NCBI GenBank assembly: GCA_008508345.1 | Contig: QNGE01001308.1 | Location: forward strand, 1-64,000 | Direction: 5' to 3' | DNA: 64,000 nt | Source of the DNA: Paragonimus westermani | Taxonomy: Eukaryota > Platyhelminthes > Trematoda > Plagiorchiida > Troglotrematidae | Part shown: in pieces, positions 1 to 11,852 of the stretch | How the letters are laid out: the number at the start of each line of letters is the position of its first letter | How positions within the stretch are numbered: the stretch's first letter is position 1 | Program-made: the position numbers and the translations under genes | The notes under the pieces: generated by a model | Database searches by the model: none | What the model saw: the letters and a program-made list of their open reading frames with translations, nothing else | What the model was told of the DNA's origin: nothing

Positions 1-83
1 CTGACATCAAAACTCTCACATGTACTTTATGTACCATAACAAGTTACACTGAAGAAGCTAAAGTACTCAATTCCCATTACCTT

Positions 84-1160
84 TTGGCCTACACTTACAC
101 CTTTGGAACTTGTTCTATAACTTTTCCTCAACCAGCATCCCTGTTTTGCACACCACTATCAGTCTCTTCGATTATTGGTAAGTTGGGGACTCCCAAAGTT
201 AACAAGTCTCCGAGGGCTGGAGAAATCTTATCCACCCTCTCTGAAACGTTGGTGCCATCTGTTGTTTCTTTCTTGAAATCTTTCCAGCATCCCATGGAGG
301 TCCGCCAGATAAATTCTGAATCGAAGTTCCCCATCATCTCTTCGTTGCTTAATGGTACAATCCGTCTGGACTCAACACCTTGCAGTAGCACTTCCGGTCG
401 TGTTGAAAGTGTCCGAAAGCTAACAGATGAGACTTTTTGCGCTCATTCGGATGTCAGCAGACATCTGCACTGTTCACCGCACCCTCTCCTACGCGAATAT
501 AAGTGTGCTATCAACACTTTCTTGGCAATGGCCAACAAGGCACAAGCCGTCTACCTAGGTTTGGAAGATAATGTCGTCTACTCGAACATTCTCAGGGCCT
601 TCGACAACTGCTTCATTTTCACAAACTTCACCGCTTTGGTTTTGACCCCTCCCTCGTCCGTAGCTCATTATTCGTCCGATAAACCCTTCCGTACATGTGT
701 CAACGGTACATAACCGACCCTTTATCTGGCCTTCTTAAGGATCCCAGAAGGTTCCATTCATGGTCCTCCGCTTTTTCTGTTTTATAAATGACCTCTACAA
801 CTTTTGCTTTCTGTCTGTTATACGCGGATGACATCAAATTATGCCGTCGCTCTAAGTCCCTCGAGGATTACCCTATCTTACGAGCGGATCCGCATGCCCT
901 TCACACTTGGTCTTCAGAGAACTTGCTGCTCACCATCTGATCCAGATTCAATGTTTATTGACTCGAGGCATTGATCGTCACACCTACCAAACGGGTGACG
1001 TGCCCACTACTCGGGTACTGAGTGAGCGGAGCCTGGGTCCTGCTACTTCAGTTAACCACTTTTGCCTCCACTTGCCCACACCACGCTCAATTAACCAGGT
1101 CCCTTCTGGGCATACTATCTAAAGCACTTGTGCGCGTTGACCATGCACAGTTTGCCCCAG
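84..1160 (+). pseudogene. Degenerate CR1-like LINE reverse transcriptase fragment
   Basis: A broken non-LTR retrotransposon reverse transcriptase. The open stretch 84-713 (209 codons) ends in a run resembling the RT block 'VYxDFSKAFDxVCH..LLxKLxxFGF', seen here as VYSNILRAFDNCFIF and followed by a CVNGT motif. About 735-790, in other frames, matches the next block (GSIHGPPLF...INDLY, as in PQGSxLGPLLFxxFINDL). The catalytic box appears as YADDIKL, with YADD at 822-833. After about 900 the frame is interrupted by stops, but pieces like SKALVRVDHAQFAPVYY (about 1115-1175) recall the RT C-terminal region. Several frame changes and stops show it is dead. It is not a host gene. The CR1/jockey assignment rests on motif memory; the family name is less sure than the RT call. 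Confidence 0.7.
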
Positions 1161-3600
1161 TTTACTATTTACTTGCGCACTCTTCCCTTTAGCTAAAGAT
1201 TCATGCTTCCTCCCCAATTCTACACAAAAACATCCTCCTTCCAGAGCCCGGACAGCAAGGCGCTACGAGGATTACCCGAGGCCTACCCCCTCTTTCCTGC
1301 AATAAGTACTTACTGTCGCTTCCTCCAGGTTTACGGTCTACAGAAGCCACCAGTTGCCGACCGTACCTCGACGTCGTACCACATTCAAAGTGCATATCAA
1401 AGATGCTGGCCAGTTTCCCATGGAGGTCGATTGAACATCATCAGAATTTAATCGTTCATTTTTTCACCCGTCCATAACGCTTGTTCCTACAACACTTTTT
1501 ACATTGCTACCAAGTTTCACTGCGATATCTCGACCGGTAAACCCTGGAAGTTTGTTGCTACTAATTACCGGTGAAGTGTGTCCAATGGTTTCCATTATAC
1601 CATTCACCCCAGCATCTATTTCGCCGTTTCTTTTGACCGGACATGCCGAAGGCTCTTTGTGAATGGGCTAGACAGTGTCTATCGTGTCATCGCAGTAAGG
1701 CGCTTCGCCACACCACCGGCTCATCGGAAACATTCGGTTTGCGGGACATCCACTTCAAACATGTAATTGTGGACATATCATGCCTACTCCATATAGATGC
1801 AGCGAAATTTTCCCGAACACGAATCGTGCAATATCAGCATACATACGACACGCAAATAACAGTTTTACCACATACAAACGTGTAACGAAACTGTGCAACC
1901 GAACGTTCAGACTTATGGAAATCCCGATAGCACTGTGGAAATGTCTGTTGTGGATGGCTGCTTGGAAAAGTGGAAACGTGCGGGGTGTTATGAAGAAATG
2001 GGTTGATTCGAACGTATTCCTCGGCTTGTAACCTCTTTGTTACGTCAAGATTCACAAACATCATAGTCAACTTCCTCTCGGTGTAACCGTGTACTGCTTC
2101 AATCATGCCCACCAGTCAAGGCGCGGTGATGTATCCTTTTCGTTTCAAACCCCTCATTATGTGAACACGTGCAAGAGGGACTGGTGACTTTCTGCTTTGC
2201 CAGTGTTTTTGTGACCGATGACAGTTCTAAACCATGCACGTGTGTGAGGGGATGCGGTACGTGATGATGCAGACACCAGCTCTGTCAGACACGCTGGGCT
2301 TGCCAGGCGTGCCAACGGCACAGTATGTGAGCACGGCCGTTTTACAGGGTCACTCCAGAGCTCGGAATGTAATCTGGAAGTTCACGAGACAATGAACTGC
2401 GGTGAGTTGTCGAATGCAGTGTGTCAACACGGAAATGAGTGCACACCGATGAGTGTGTCCAAACGGTGTCAGTCATAAGTGCACTTTCAAGCGGACACAT
2501 ACAGGACTTGAAAGTGCCGGCCACACGTTTTCTGGCCCAACTTCTTCGGGTTCACATCGAATGCGTGGCGCGTGAGTGAAGCCCCAGATGATGCAAATTA
2601 ACCTACTTTTGGTAAGCTTTATGCTCAGGCCTCTGTTGGCTTCGGTCACCATGATATGTGTGTGGCGACTTAACTGTTGCATACGTAAGTCGGAAGCGCG
2701 TTTGTTGTTGAATTCTTTGTATCTTCTTTTCCCCCTGTTGGTACTCAATTTTGTTACGTGTGGGCACGCTCTGCAATATTCAGATATCTGTCGTGACGGA
2801 TGCGCTCCCAACTCATCACTTGACCTAAAGTCCAGATCCAATTGGCATCCCATAACGCGACTCCCTCGGCTGAAGTTACCGGCACACTAGACACTGAAGG
2901 GCGTTGCCCGCAATAACGTCACGCGACGGAAAAAAACACACTTCTGTGCCTGATCACTTTACCTTCGTCTCCACGATGTTCTCTGGGACATAGGTAGACC
3001 AGACAACATTCACCTAATAGATTGCGAGTGATCAATGGAATTTGAAAGCAAGTCGAAGAATGAGAACATACTGAGGAAACTGAAGGTAAAAGTGGAGGAA
3101 AAAGTGACTAAAGCAGATTACATCGAACACTGTTCCGGTGTACTTCAAGCAGGGAGAGCAAGAAGATTTGAGTCTACGGGAGTTGAAACAGGCTGCATGG
3201 GAGGTGCACTGTAAACCGGCTGAACAAACCGGGTAGACATATCAGTGAGTAGCAAGAGAAAACTCCCCGCAGTAGCCCCAAACCAGCACTAAACTACCAT
3301 CCGACAGGCGGCAGCTAACATGAATTTTGATGTCTTAGGGGGACTGGCGACGAGACGCTGAGATCAGGTAACTGAGGTGTTAATTGCTGTACTTTCTATG
3401 GCGGTAGCCACTCTCTGAGACCCGAGTGTTGCAGTGCTTACGTTGGCCGCGCAAGTTGAATAACATTGCAATTCCTCCCATTTCCAAAATGGCTATTAGT
3501 TTGTGCTTAAGAGAACCCCGTTAGAAACGGACGAGCTTATGTGTTACGTGCGCGTTTTCCTCAGCGATCCCCAAAGCAGTGTGTATTGTGATGCAATGAG
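1161..3600. other. No recognised gene; decayed intergenic DNA
   Basis: Open frames of 60-126 codons occur on both strands (for example 2473-2853 on the minus strand and 1578-1766 on the plus strand). None shows a motif, domain or codon pattern I recognise. The first few hundred bases may be more of the LINE copy that lies to the left. I see no RNA gene or tandem repeat. Confidence 0.5.
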
Positions 3601-3732
3601 TGTTGATTTTGTCAAGGTTTGTTGAGTTATTTTGAGATTGCTGAGGTTTGCTTGATGTTGAAAGGAGGCCCTGCTCTTTGCTCTCTTCCCCAATTGAGAT
3701 GCATTACTCATCATTGTTCTTCCACCACCTAC
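3601..3732 (+). repeat. 5' LTR (132 bp recognised) of the BEL/Pao element
   Basis: Begins TGTTGATTTTGTC and matches 8590-8721 over 132 bp with only a handful of differences. Similarity stops at CCACCTAC, not at a CA end, so the LTR could be longer and one copy truncated. Confidence 0.75.
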
Positions 3733-4258
3733 TTTGACCGTTTCCCTAACCCCTATTTAGTCCGAGCTCCGTAAACTTCTAAATGCCGAAATTAGACATT
3801 TTTCTTCCGTATTTCTCCTTGAGTAACTTATGATTCCCGTCGTTTCTCGATGCATAAACAGTCGTTTTGCTCTGACCAAACCAATGACCATTCGCTTGAG
3901 TGAGCTCAACCCGTTTTATCGTCCACCATTGTTGATCGGTGCCTGGTTGTCGATTTGCTGTGCAGGCACTTTCTTTCTTTGAATTCTGAGGATTTTCACA
4001 TTCGAGGTGAGAGACAATTTTCTTGTACATTGATTCAATTAGTACCGTATTAAACCCAGTTATTACGAGCGTCTTCTCGTTAACCGTTTTGAGGAAAGAT
4101 TATCTCTGTCGTCAAATATTGAGAGGCATTTACTGGATCAACAGATTACACGTAACTTGGTGTGAACTTGAATCGTCAGCGAACGATTCAATAGTAGTAG
4201 AATTCCTCAACATCTGGCAGAGACCTTTGCACTCTAACAAGAACGAACGCATCCAGTC

Positions 4259-5499
4259 ATGGAATTCCGGCATTCTACAAGAATGACGAAGTCGGACATT
4301 GTGGAAGGTTCCACCGGTGCTTACAATCATGGCGTTATCGAGGCTGATCCTGCTATCCGTGACCAGCGTTTTGCCAGCGGACGATCAAGCACTTCTCTAC
4401 CAATCGAAGCTTCTACAATGTCCCATAAACCATTCCCCCTGTCGGATGAAAATCATCTGGATACCCATAACTACGGTGATGTCCCCCTTTCTATTAATCC
4501 CAATTCTCTAAAGTTTACGAACGATCCTTTCATGCCAAATGTTTTAAGTAATTCTGAAAACTTTCTTGATAATAGGATCCCACTTGAACCGAGTGCTGCT
4601 GAGCATGATTGTTGTCTGTGTAGGGCTCCTAGAACTAAGCGGGGATCCGGCCCAGGGATAGCGATAGGGACGGTGGTAGCTCCACTGGAGAAGATGGGGA
4701 GTGTGCCCAAATCAAATGCTTTTTTGCCTGTTTTGCTTAATCGTGCTCTGATGAATGTTTCTACCGAAGTTTCTGATTGTCTGTTAGAGGAAGAGCTGAT
4801 CTTGAAAGCAGAGGAGCCAGAATTGAGACGTAGACTGCTCGAACTCCATAAAAACCTGGGTAGGGTTGCGAAATCTGAGCGCGCCCCAACAGCCGGTGCT
4901 AGGTTTGGCACACCGTGCCACCCTGGTCAAACGGGGGCCTCCGAAACAAACTCCTTTGTTTAGATCCTGTCGAGTCGTTAGAGCGGGCTCTTAGACCTTT
5001 GGTTCTTGGAGCTAGTCTTCCGAAAATTGAGGTGGATAGTTTCGATGGGTCTCCGAAGAACTACTTTACCTTTCTCTGAAATTTTGAAGGTAACGTGGTA
5101 GACAGGTTAGTTGACGAAGGATCAAAGCTTTCGTATTTGTTGCATTATCGTCGTGATAGGGCGGAAGAAGCAATTAAGGGCTGTGCACTCTTGTCGAAGG
5201 AGGTAGGTTTTACAGAGGCTATGAGGATTTTGCACCAGCAGTTTGGCCGCCGACATTATATTATGCAAGCGGTAAGTAAGGAGGTTTTCATGGGTCCTAG
5301 ATTAGCCGCTGGCGACGTTGATGGCTTGCGTGGACCAGTCAGTCGAATGAAAGGCTGTCAGGCGATGTTAATGCAGCTAGATTACGATGCAGAGCTAAAC
5401 TGCACAACAAACCTCATTAAAGCAGTTGAGCAATTGTCTCACCTTCTGCAGGAAAGATGGACAGAAGTTGCCGAGGGTATAACTGAGTGCGAGAGGTAA
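4259..5499 (+). pseudogene. Gag region of BEL/Pao element (DUF1759-like), broken
   Basis: The open frame 4259-4963 (234 codons) starts at the first plausible ATG and holds a coiled-coil-like acidic stretch (EEELILKAEEPELRRRLLEL). The reading then continues in another frame, so a frameshift near 4960 is needed. From there LDPVESLERAL...LPKIEVDSFDGSP resembles the start of DUF1759, the conserved Gag segment of BEL/Pao elements. A TGA at 5078, where a Trp codon is expected (FL-stop-NFEG), interrupts it. It resumes as 5095-5499 (134 codons) with an LLHYRRDRAEEAIKG block and a long helical tail. The role in an intact element is capsid assembly; here it is a pseudogene. Confidence 0.75.
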
Positions 5500-5679
5500 A
5501 CTAATTTCAGCGATTTGTTACGTTTTGTGGAGAAAAGATTGGCAGTCAGTGCTAGTCAGTATGGTCAGTTGGTTGCTCGCTCAGAAACCAGGACGAGCAA
5601 CTCACCATCCTCTGGACATTCTGGAATGGGATACTCGAGGTGAAACGTCGAATTAGGTGTGTCTTACGAAAAGGTGAAC

Positions 5680-5920
5680 TTGAAGTGTCCTGTTTGTAGG
5701 GGCAATCACGATATATCCGACTGCGGTTGGTTCAGCGGTCAGTCTTTGGAGCAACGCAAAGCAATGCTGAAGAACACCGGACGCTGTGTTTTGCCTAAAA
5801 GCGAACCATGTGGCCAAGTCCTGTAGAGTACAGATACGATGTGCGGTACCGGGTTGTGGTCGACGCCATCATACGTTGGTCCACGAGGATAAGCCTGAAC
5901 AGGGTAAGGAGGAAACGACA
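5680..5920 (+). pseudogene. CCHC zinc knuckles of the BEL/Pao Gag
   Basis: The first knuckle is CPVCRGNHDISDC (from 5686). A frame change near 5790 leads into a second cluster, CLKANHVAKSC...CAVPGCGRRHHTLVH, the paired knuckle arrangement of Pao elements. These bind nucleic acid in the intact particle. Confidence 0.7.
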
Positions 5921-5961
5921 AAGTCATCCTTGTGCGGTGCTACGTCTAATGTAAACGGCGT

Positions 5962-7089
5962 GTGTCTAGGATTCGTCCCGATCAGGTTGGTTGGCCCGGA
6001 AGCGTCAGTGACAACGGGTTTGACACTACATTGCTCGATGAATCTGTTACAAGGACAATTGGTTTGCAGGGACAGCCCTGCCAGACGATGTTCCGTACTC
6101 TGCACGGAACATCTGCAGCATCATGCAGTGAGGTATCGGTCGATTTGCAATCGTTGGATCAGGAGCATTTCATCACAGCTGATTCAGTTTATACGGTGAA
6201 ACAGCTGCCAGTGACTCAGGTTGACGCTATCCACCAATCAGAATTAGATAGATGGACGCGCCTGAAGGGTGTTTCCTTCAAGAATTTGACTAGAACCGGC
6301 GTGGGGATTTTAATAGGATGCGATGTCCCTGAAGCACACTGGGTGCTGGAACAGAGACTGGGCAGCATAAATGAGCCCTATGTGAGTGGGACCATTTTCG
6401 GCTGGAGCCTTCGAGGTCCGTGTCGCACCGAAGCCCGGAATGAACACTGTATAAACCTCACTGGAGTACGTCCGGTATCGTTGGATGATCCGATTCGAAG
6501 GATGTATGAGTTGGATTTCACCGACGGATGCACTTTGGAGAACAAAGGGCCTTCTCTGGAGGACATACGAGCATTGAATGTGACCGATAGCAGTGTAATA
6601 CCCAGGCATGGTCACTTTGCAATAGGTTTTCCGTGGAGACAAGATAGATGGGTATTGCACAACAATAAGGAGATGAAGGCAGCCGTTCTATCGTCCAAGC
6701 CAATGTACTTCCTTATTCGTGGGTTGACTCCAATACGTAACCTTTTACTATTGACAGAGTGTACAATATTGTTGCAATACCTACAGAACACCTCATCGCG
6801 TTTGGCGGCTTTCGTTGCCAGTTGTGTAGGACGCATTTACGACCTTACTTCTGTCTCACAGTGGAGGCGTGTGCCTTCAGAATCAAATCCGGTCAATGTG
6901 GCGTCTGAGGGAGTGTCACATGCCTTGACCAAGGAGATGAACCTCTGGTTACGGGGTCCCAGCTTTCTATTGAACTCAGAAGAACAATGGCAGAAAATGC
7001 TAACCTTGTGCTTGTTAACGGAAGACCCTAAAATTAGGCGCACTCATGCGCTTACCACGAAATCGGACCTTAATTTTATACTGGACTAG
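5962..7089 (+). pseudogene. BEL/Pao pol: protease fused directly to RNase H tail, RT deleted
   Basis: A 375-codon open frame. Residues about 15-30 read VSDNGFDTTLLDES, which fits the protease active-site region (normally D-S/T-G followed by TTLIDE). Here it is DNG (6010-6018), so the catalytic motif is altered. Next come the A17-family blocks GVGILIGCDVPEAHWVLE and PYVSGTIFGWSLRGPC, then the linker GPSLEDIRAL...GHFAIGFPWRQDRWVLHNNKEM that normally leads into the RT. The text then jumps straight to KAAVLSSKPMYFLIR...LLQYLQNTSSRLAAFVASCVGRI...QWRRVPSESNPVNVASEG, the end of the RNase H region. All RT motifs, including the YVDD-type box, are absent. The junction is near 6670-6680 and the frame stays open across it. 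Confidence 0.8.
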
Positions 7090-7129
7090 CTGGTACCAAG
7101 GTACTCTAGTTGGATTAAGTTACTGCGGG

Positions 7130-8595
7130 CCATAGCTTGGTTACCACGTTACGTTAACTTTGTGTCCGTGGTTATATTCATTGAACAACGCGGAATCAAT
7201 GCTTTTTGTCTCCAACTGGTAAAGCTCGTGCAAGAGCGCGAGTTCTCTAAGGAACTCAGGGTCCTGAGATCGTCCAAAGTAAATCCTCGTATGGTGGGTA
7301 GACTTGACAGATAAAGCACTGCATCTTGGCGGTAGAATCCGATCAGAAAATGGAAACGTTGTTGTCACAAGTCCTTTGATACGTCACTATCACGAGTCCG
7401 CAGGGCATATGAGTGCCTTCCATGTGCTTGCCAGCATCAGAAGGCGGTTTTGGATTTTAAAAGTTATGGCGGCCGATAAACAAGTGTTAAGTGAGTGCTG
7501 TCACTGGAAAAGGGTTAATGCTTAGCAGTGCACTCAAACGATGGCGCCAATTCCGCCGATGAGAGCGTCGACGGACGGTTATTCATTCAGGTGCTGTGGG
7601 GTTGATCATTTCAGCCCATTCACGGTGCCTATAGAAAGAAGCGAGCTCAGACGGTATGGCTGCATATTTGCCTGTTTAAGACTTAGGCCATTCACATCGA
7701 AGTGGCTCATTCAATGTCTACGGATTCTTTTCTCATGACTCTGGTGCGATTTTTGGGAAGGCGCGGCAAGCCGGACGCCATTTACAGTAACAACGGTTCC
7801 AACGAAGTTGGAGCACACTTGGTGCTAAAACGAGAGCTACGACAACTGGACCAGTGCCTGTCGACAGATGTGCTATGGAACCAAGGACTTGGTGGGTATT
7901 TCAATCCTCCGGGTGCAAGACATCCGGGCGGGCCTTGTGGAAGAATGATCCGAATAGTGAGACGAGTTGTGGCGTCGGTAACACAACAGCAGTTAATGAA
8001 TGAAGAGTCACTTACCACCTACATGGTGGAAGTTGAACGAATCCTCAGCGCTAGGCCACTCGTGCCTGTTTATGATGATCCAGATAGTTCCCAGGTACTT
8101 CGTCCTGATGATTTGCTGTCGTTGCGCTCGAAAATAGGCCTGAGTACAGATGAGGTTACATTGTGCGAACGTCACATAAGGGGCTGGAGACAAGCACACC
8201 ATTTATCCAGTGTGTTTTGGAAACGATGGCGACGTGAATACCTACCCCAGCTGCAGGTTACAACTAAGTGGTTGGAAGCTCCGCGTGATCTTCAAGTAGA
8301 CGATGTAGTTCTTCTTCGCGAAAGAGCCTCCAGAGGTGTTTGGCTCTACGGTATAATCACCGAGGTATTCCCTGGTGACGACAGACATGTACGCCAGATG
8401 TTGCTAAGAACTTCAGATGGCACTGTAAGACGAGACATCAGATCACTTTGTTTTTTAGAAGCGTCTGCAGAGGAACGCCAAGTTACTACTGGCAAGGCGG
8501 TAGGTGTGAACCCTCCCGTCGAACCGGTCGTTACCGCTGTTCAAATTACCACCTTGAGTATGGATAACCCTCCGGTTTTCGCGGCCCGGTGTTGA
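7130..8595 (+). pseudogene. BEL/Pao integrase and DUF5641-like C-terminus, broken
   Basis: In three frames. The zinc-binding N-terminus (GGRIRSENGN...HYHESAGHMSAFHVLASIRRRFWI..., 7304-7525) is followed by the start of the catalytic core (CGVDHFSPF, 7541-7738), then the remainder at 7702-8595 (297 codons). The expected SDNG block is SNNG (Asn codon at 7789-7791), and the expected WER block near HPGG is CGR (Gly codon at 7939-7941), so two of the three DDE residues are lost. The C-terminal part (KRWRREYLPQLQ...DLQVDDVVLLRE...RGVWLYGIITEVFPGDD...RDIRSLCFLE) matches the DUF5641 pattern of BEL/Pao integrases. In an active element it would insert the cDNA copy. Confidence 0.8.
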
Positions 8596-8721
8596 TTTTG
8601 TCGAGGTTTGTTGAATTATTTTGAGATTGCTGAGGTTTGCTTGATGTTGGAAGGTGGCCCTACGCTTTGCTCTCTTCCCCAATCGAGATGCATTACTCAT
8701 CATTGTTCTTGCACCACCTAC
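8590..8721 (+). repeat. 3' LTR (132 bp recognised) of the BEL/Pao element
   Basis: Direct repeat of 3601-3732, starting TGTTGA at the end of the pol frame. Similarity to the 5' copy ends at CCACCTAC (8721). Confidence 0.75.
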
Positions 8722-9700
8722 AAACTCGCCTGATATGTCGATTTACGTGTCCGAGTTTAAACCTGCGTAGGGACTGAAGGTAGTGGGATGAGACACAAAC
8801 TAGGTTGCTTGAACCTAAGGCAGGTTGGACTAGTGACTCATAGTAGCATGCGAAAGACACTGGCGGAGATGCCTCAGAGGACGTGATCACCACATACATG
8901 CATACTGACGGAACACTTAGCAAGGACTATGAACCAGTGGATGGGAAAGCTTACCGAACTGACGCTGAATACTTGTACAACCGCGACAAGGATGGCTAAA
9001 TGTGGCTGAAAGACGCTCAACAAGTGGAGGACGGAGATATAAGGGGATCAACTGAAGCCACTTTATACGCGCCTAATTCAGGCTTGTGTGGCATGTCCAC
9101 GCCCCCCAATGGTGGCCACCTGATTCAGTACAAGCAGAACAAACCAACATCGGCTTCATCGTGGCGAAGGATTTGGTGAACGAAGGGTTCATGGCGTTCG
9201 GGGGGTGAAATGAGAATCAGTGCGTAGGAAGAATAATGCGAAGTTCTTCCAAATGAAGAAGGTAGCCTACGCGGTGAAGGAAAGATTTCGACCTGAGAAA
9301 CACGCAGTGGAAAAGCCTTAGTTGCGAGGCAAAACTCGCGGCAGCTAGTTTAGGGGAGTTTAAAAGGGTATGCAGAATAGGGGACGAAATTCCTTGATGT
9401 CCCCCCGAGGGGTAGCGGGAAATCAGCCAGCTGACAATGTGACCAGGGTCACAAGAGATTACGAACGCTCAGATAATACAAAGTATTTGATTCGCTGGCT
9501 GAAAGTAGAAGCAAACAGCAAACCTGGACTAGTCCCGATTGTCTAGTAATTTTGGCAACATGAACTTGTCTCACACTTGTCTAGGATACTCGTGAAGATA
9601 GTTACATGGGGTGCTTGACGGACCGACCTAGATGATGGGAAGAGAGCGCCAGTTGAGTATCTTGTCTTCTTTGAAGTAGTAACGCTTTGTGAGCACAATG
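8722..9700. other. No recognised gene
   Basis: No domain, RNA gene or repeat recognised. Short frames only. It may be older retroelement debris, as the piece just downstream is. Confidence 0.45.
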
Positions 9701-9729
9701 AAGACAGAGTTGCTATTGTTTCCTGGCAG

Positions 9730-10080
9730 ATGATGACTGCATCGTACGCTGGCGAATCCTCACAGGTTTTAAGTTTTCTTCATGTTGAGGAACAGAAGCC
9801 AGTGGTACCCTCGTCGCGCGGCAGCAAACTGCCAAGGATTTTATACTGCTTCTTCCACGGCGAAAACAAAGTTCCTGCGCGAGTTCAGTTAGACACCGGT
9901 TCCGACGATTTCCGTGCGGCACATGTAATTATACGGTTTTCGGATTCTTTTACAAGAGTCGCCAAGCTTTATGTGAGCCAAATATTGTTTGTCTTTCGAT
10001 GCCGAAAATGCAATTCGGCCACAGCGACCTTGACGGTCCGAAATGATCGAATTCCGCATTGTTCTGTAAGACTGCCGTAA
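9730..10080 (+). pseudogene. Retroelement aspartic protease scrap
   Basis: A 116-codon open frame whose middle reads VPARVQLDTGSD (about residues 51-62), the hydrophobic-DTGSD active-site signature of retropepsin-like proteases in Gypsy-class elements. The flanking residues do not continue into a recognisable flap or RT region, and no LTR is seen nearby. The similarity is short, so a chance match cannot be excluded, but the surrounding DNA is full of retroelement debris. Confidence 0.4.
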
Positions 10081-11284
10081 GAGCCTCTGAACAAGTGAAG
10101 GGTGCAAATGAAAGATGGACACGCACAGAGGTAAAGGCATTTGTGACTAGAGTATTCGCCGAATCTTGATTCATTGATTCTCCCATAGCTTTTGTGTTAG
10201 GCGTTGGTGACACGTTGCCTTCCTGCGCCGATCGAAAGAAGAGTAACATTTTAAAACTGATCCAACAACAATTAAACCCAGTCAGTGATCACTGTCGACA
10301 AGCGATCGACAATGAAAAATCAAGACTCAGCGCGTTGACCCCCCGTGTATTATTATCGACCCTGTAAAATAGAGTGTACAGAAAGATACGTCAAGCCAGC
10401 GGGGCACGGAGCGAGTTGTGTATTTAGCCCCGGGCTGGATTTCACAAAATGGGTAGCTTGACTAAGACGGAAACAGGTGCAAAAACAAAATCATCGAAAA
10501 GGTACAGATGAATGTGACTATCAAAATGTTATTCATCCTAGTCGTTGCAAACGGGACAACGTAACCGTATACGCTTGTCTTTTTGAACGTTTCCCGGTAT
10601 GATCAATCTATGCTCGTTGTGACCCTTGAAGCATTATGTCCTTCGGTCGCGTAACAATTTCAGATCGCTTTTATTGAATGCTGTCTGCATTTCCACATTT
10701 TCGGATTTCCATAAAGATGAGTAACTTTTAGGCGGCATAGAAATTTTGACCCCCATAAATTTCTCCATGTACTGTTGATAAATAACTTCACCCAACAGGA
10801 GGTATCGCTCCGATCAATTTCGTATCAGAGCATCTGAACTAAGTGCCAGCACATGTATTCAGTGTTGTCGAAGTGTCTGTCCTTACCAAAGGTATACCTA
10901 GCCTCATGGGTTGACGGGACTGCCAGAAGCCCTTGAGTTTGGACTACGCTGTTAATCACAAAGTTTTCACGCTGCTGAGCTTAAACAGCCGCACAGTCGC
11001 TTTGCTTCACCTCATTAGCAGCACCAGTTTCACCAGTGCCTCATTTCATGCGGCACATTTCATGCGGCCCTCCAAACCGTCGACTCAATTACCCGTTTAC
11101 CCGGATAAATCTCGAGTGCATAGTAAAATACCACAACAAACAATAGATATGGTTATGTATTTCAGTTATCATAGCAAACTAATAATATCGAACGAGTTCT
11201 TTGTCAAAAATTCCCCATATATATTGCCTGTCGTAGTAAATGTAATAACCCCATATTTTCTCATCTAACGAGTGGAATTACGTT
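10081..11284. other. No recognised gene
   Basis: AT-rich with short frames only (the longest is 111 codons at 10933-11268, low complexity and unconvincing). Nothing recognised. Confidence 0.45.
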
Positions 11285-11851
11285 CTCCCTCCCGATTCCC
11301 ATTTTATCCATTGAGCGAGGAAATGGTTCTGCGACGGATGGACGCACGGAACTTCGTCTAAGCTGAACGGTTCACGAGATGTTCAACTTTGTGACGTTGT
11401 CGAGCAATCGGCGAAATCCTGCGTTGAAATCTGCTTGATTTTGGGATTTTCCGCCATTCCTCGCCAAAGCCGATCTATCTTGACAATTTCCGAACGCCAG
11501 TTTTATTCCATAACAGCAAAAAATTTCAAAGGTGCGTTTGGACACCCTCCCGGAGTGACCTTGAAATATTTGAAAAATCGCTCATTATACAACCTTGTAA
11601 ACAGTGAATTAGTGTAACATCCCATTTTTTTGAGACTGAATCGGTGAAATAAGCGAACTACCTATTTCTATGTTGCGTGCGTGAAAGTTCCATAAACTTC
11701 AGTCGTTCCCTCTTTGACTACGTAATTCTTGCAAGAAACTTCACGTTCGTGCTACTGTTAAATTATTCGTTTATGTATGGTTTGCAAATATCCACAGTGA
11801 TCGCGCGTAACCAAGCGTGCTTCTCACACATGCGTTGGGAAATATATATTA
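11285..11851 (+). repeat. LINE 3' tail, copy 1
   Basis: About 560 bp shared, in patches, with 24500-25060, 25570-26147 and 31590-32012. Shared blocks include the 'ctgcgac..atagacgcac' start, 'gcgctggagtctgc', 'cgccaaagccgact' and 'ctgttaaattattcgt'. The terminal block has TGATCGCGC, a GCGTGCTTCTCAC run and GCGTTGGGAAATATATATTA. The same terminal block ends in (ATT)n at 29400, so these are 3' ends of a LINE family with a microsatellite tail. Here the tail is replaced by one N (11852) and a tandem array. Confidence 0.6.
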
Positions 11852-11852
11852 N

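Larger units (their letters stand above)
3601..8721 (+). mobile_element. BEL/Pao-type LTR retrotransposon, defective
   Basis: Two 132-bp direct repeats starting TGTTGA (3601-3732 and 8590-8721) flank a degenerate gag-pol with the Pao order: Gag (DUF1759-like), CCHC knuckles, an A17-like aspartic protease, RNase H tail, integrase and DUF5641-like C-terminus. The reverse transcriptase and most of RNase H are missing. The last codons of pol run directly into the 3' repeat, so that the stop TGA lies in its first bases, as is common in this class. Multiple frameshifts and stops make it non-functional. I see no clear primer-binding site after the 5' repeat and no convincing target-site duplication, so the true LTRs may be longer and one end may be truncated. 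Confidence 0.85.

Noticed and set aside
2473..2853. 126-codon minus-strand frame as a gene
   Set aside because: No recognised motif, and stop-free stretches of this size occur by chance in a window this long.
8788..8792. ATGAG after the 3' BEL LTR, matching the five bases before the 5' LTR
   Set aside because: It is 66 bp past the recognised LTR end, so it is probably coincidence and not a target-site duplication.
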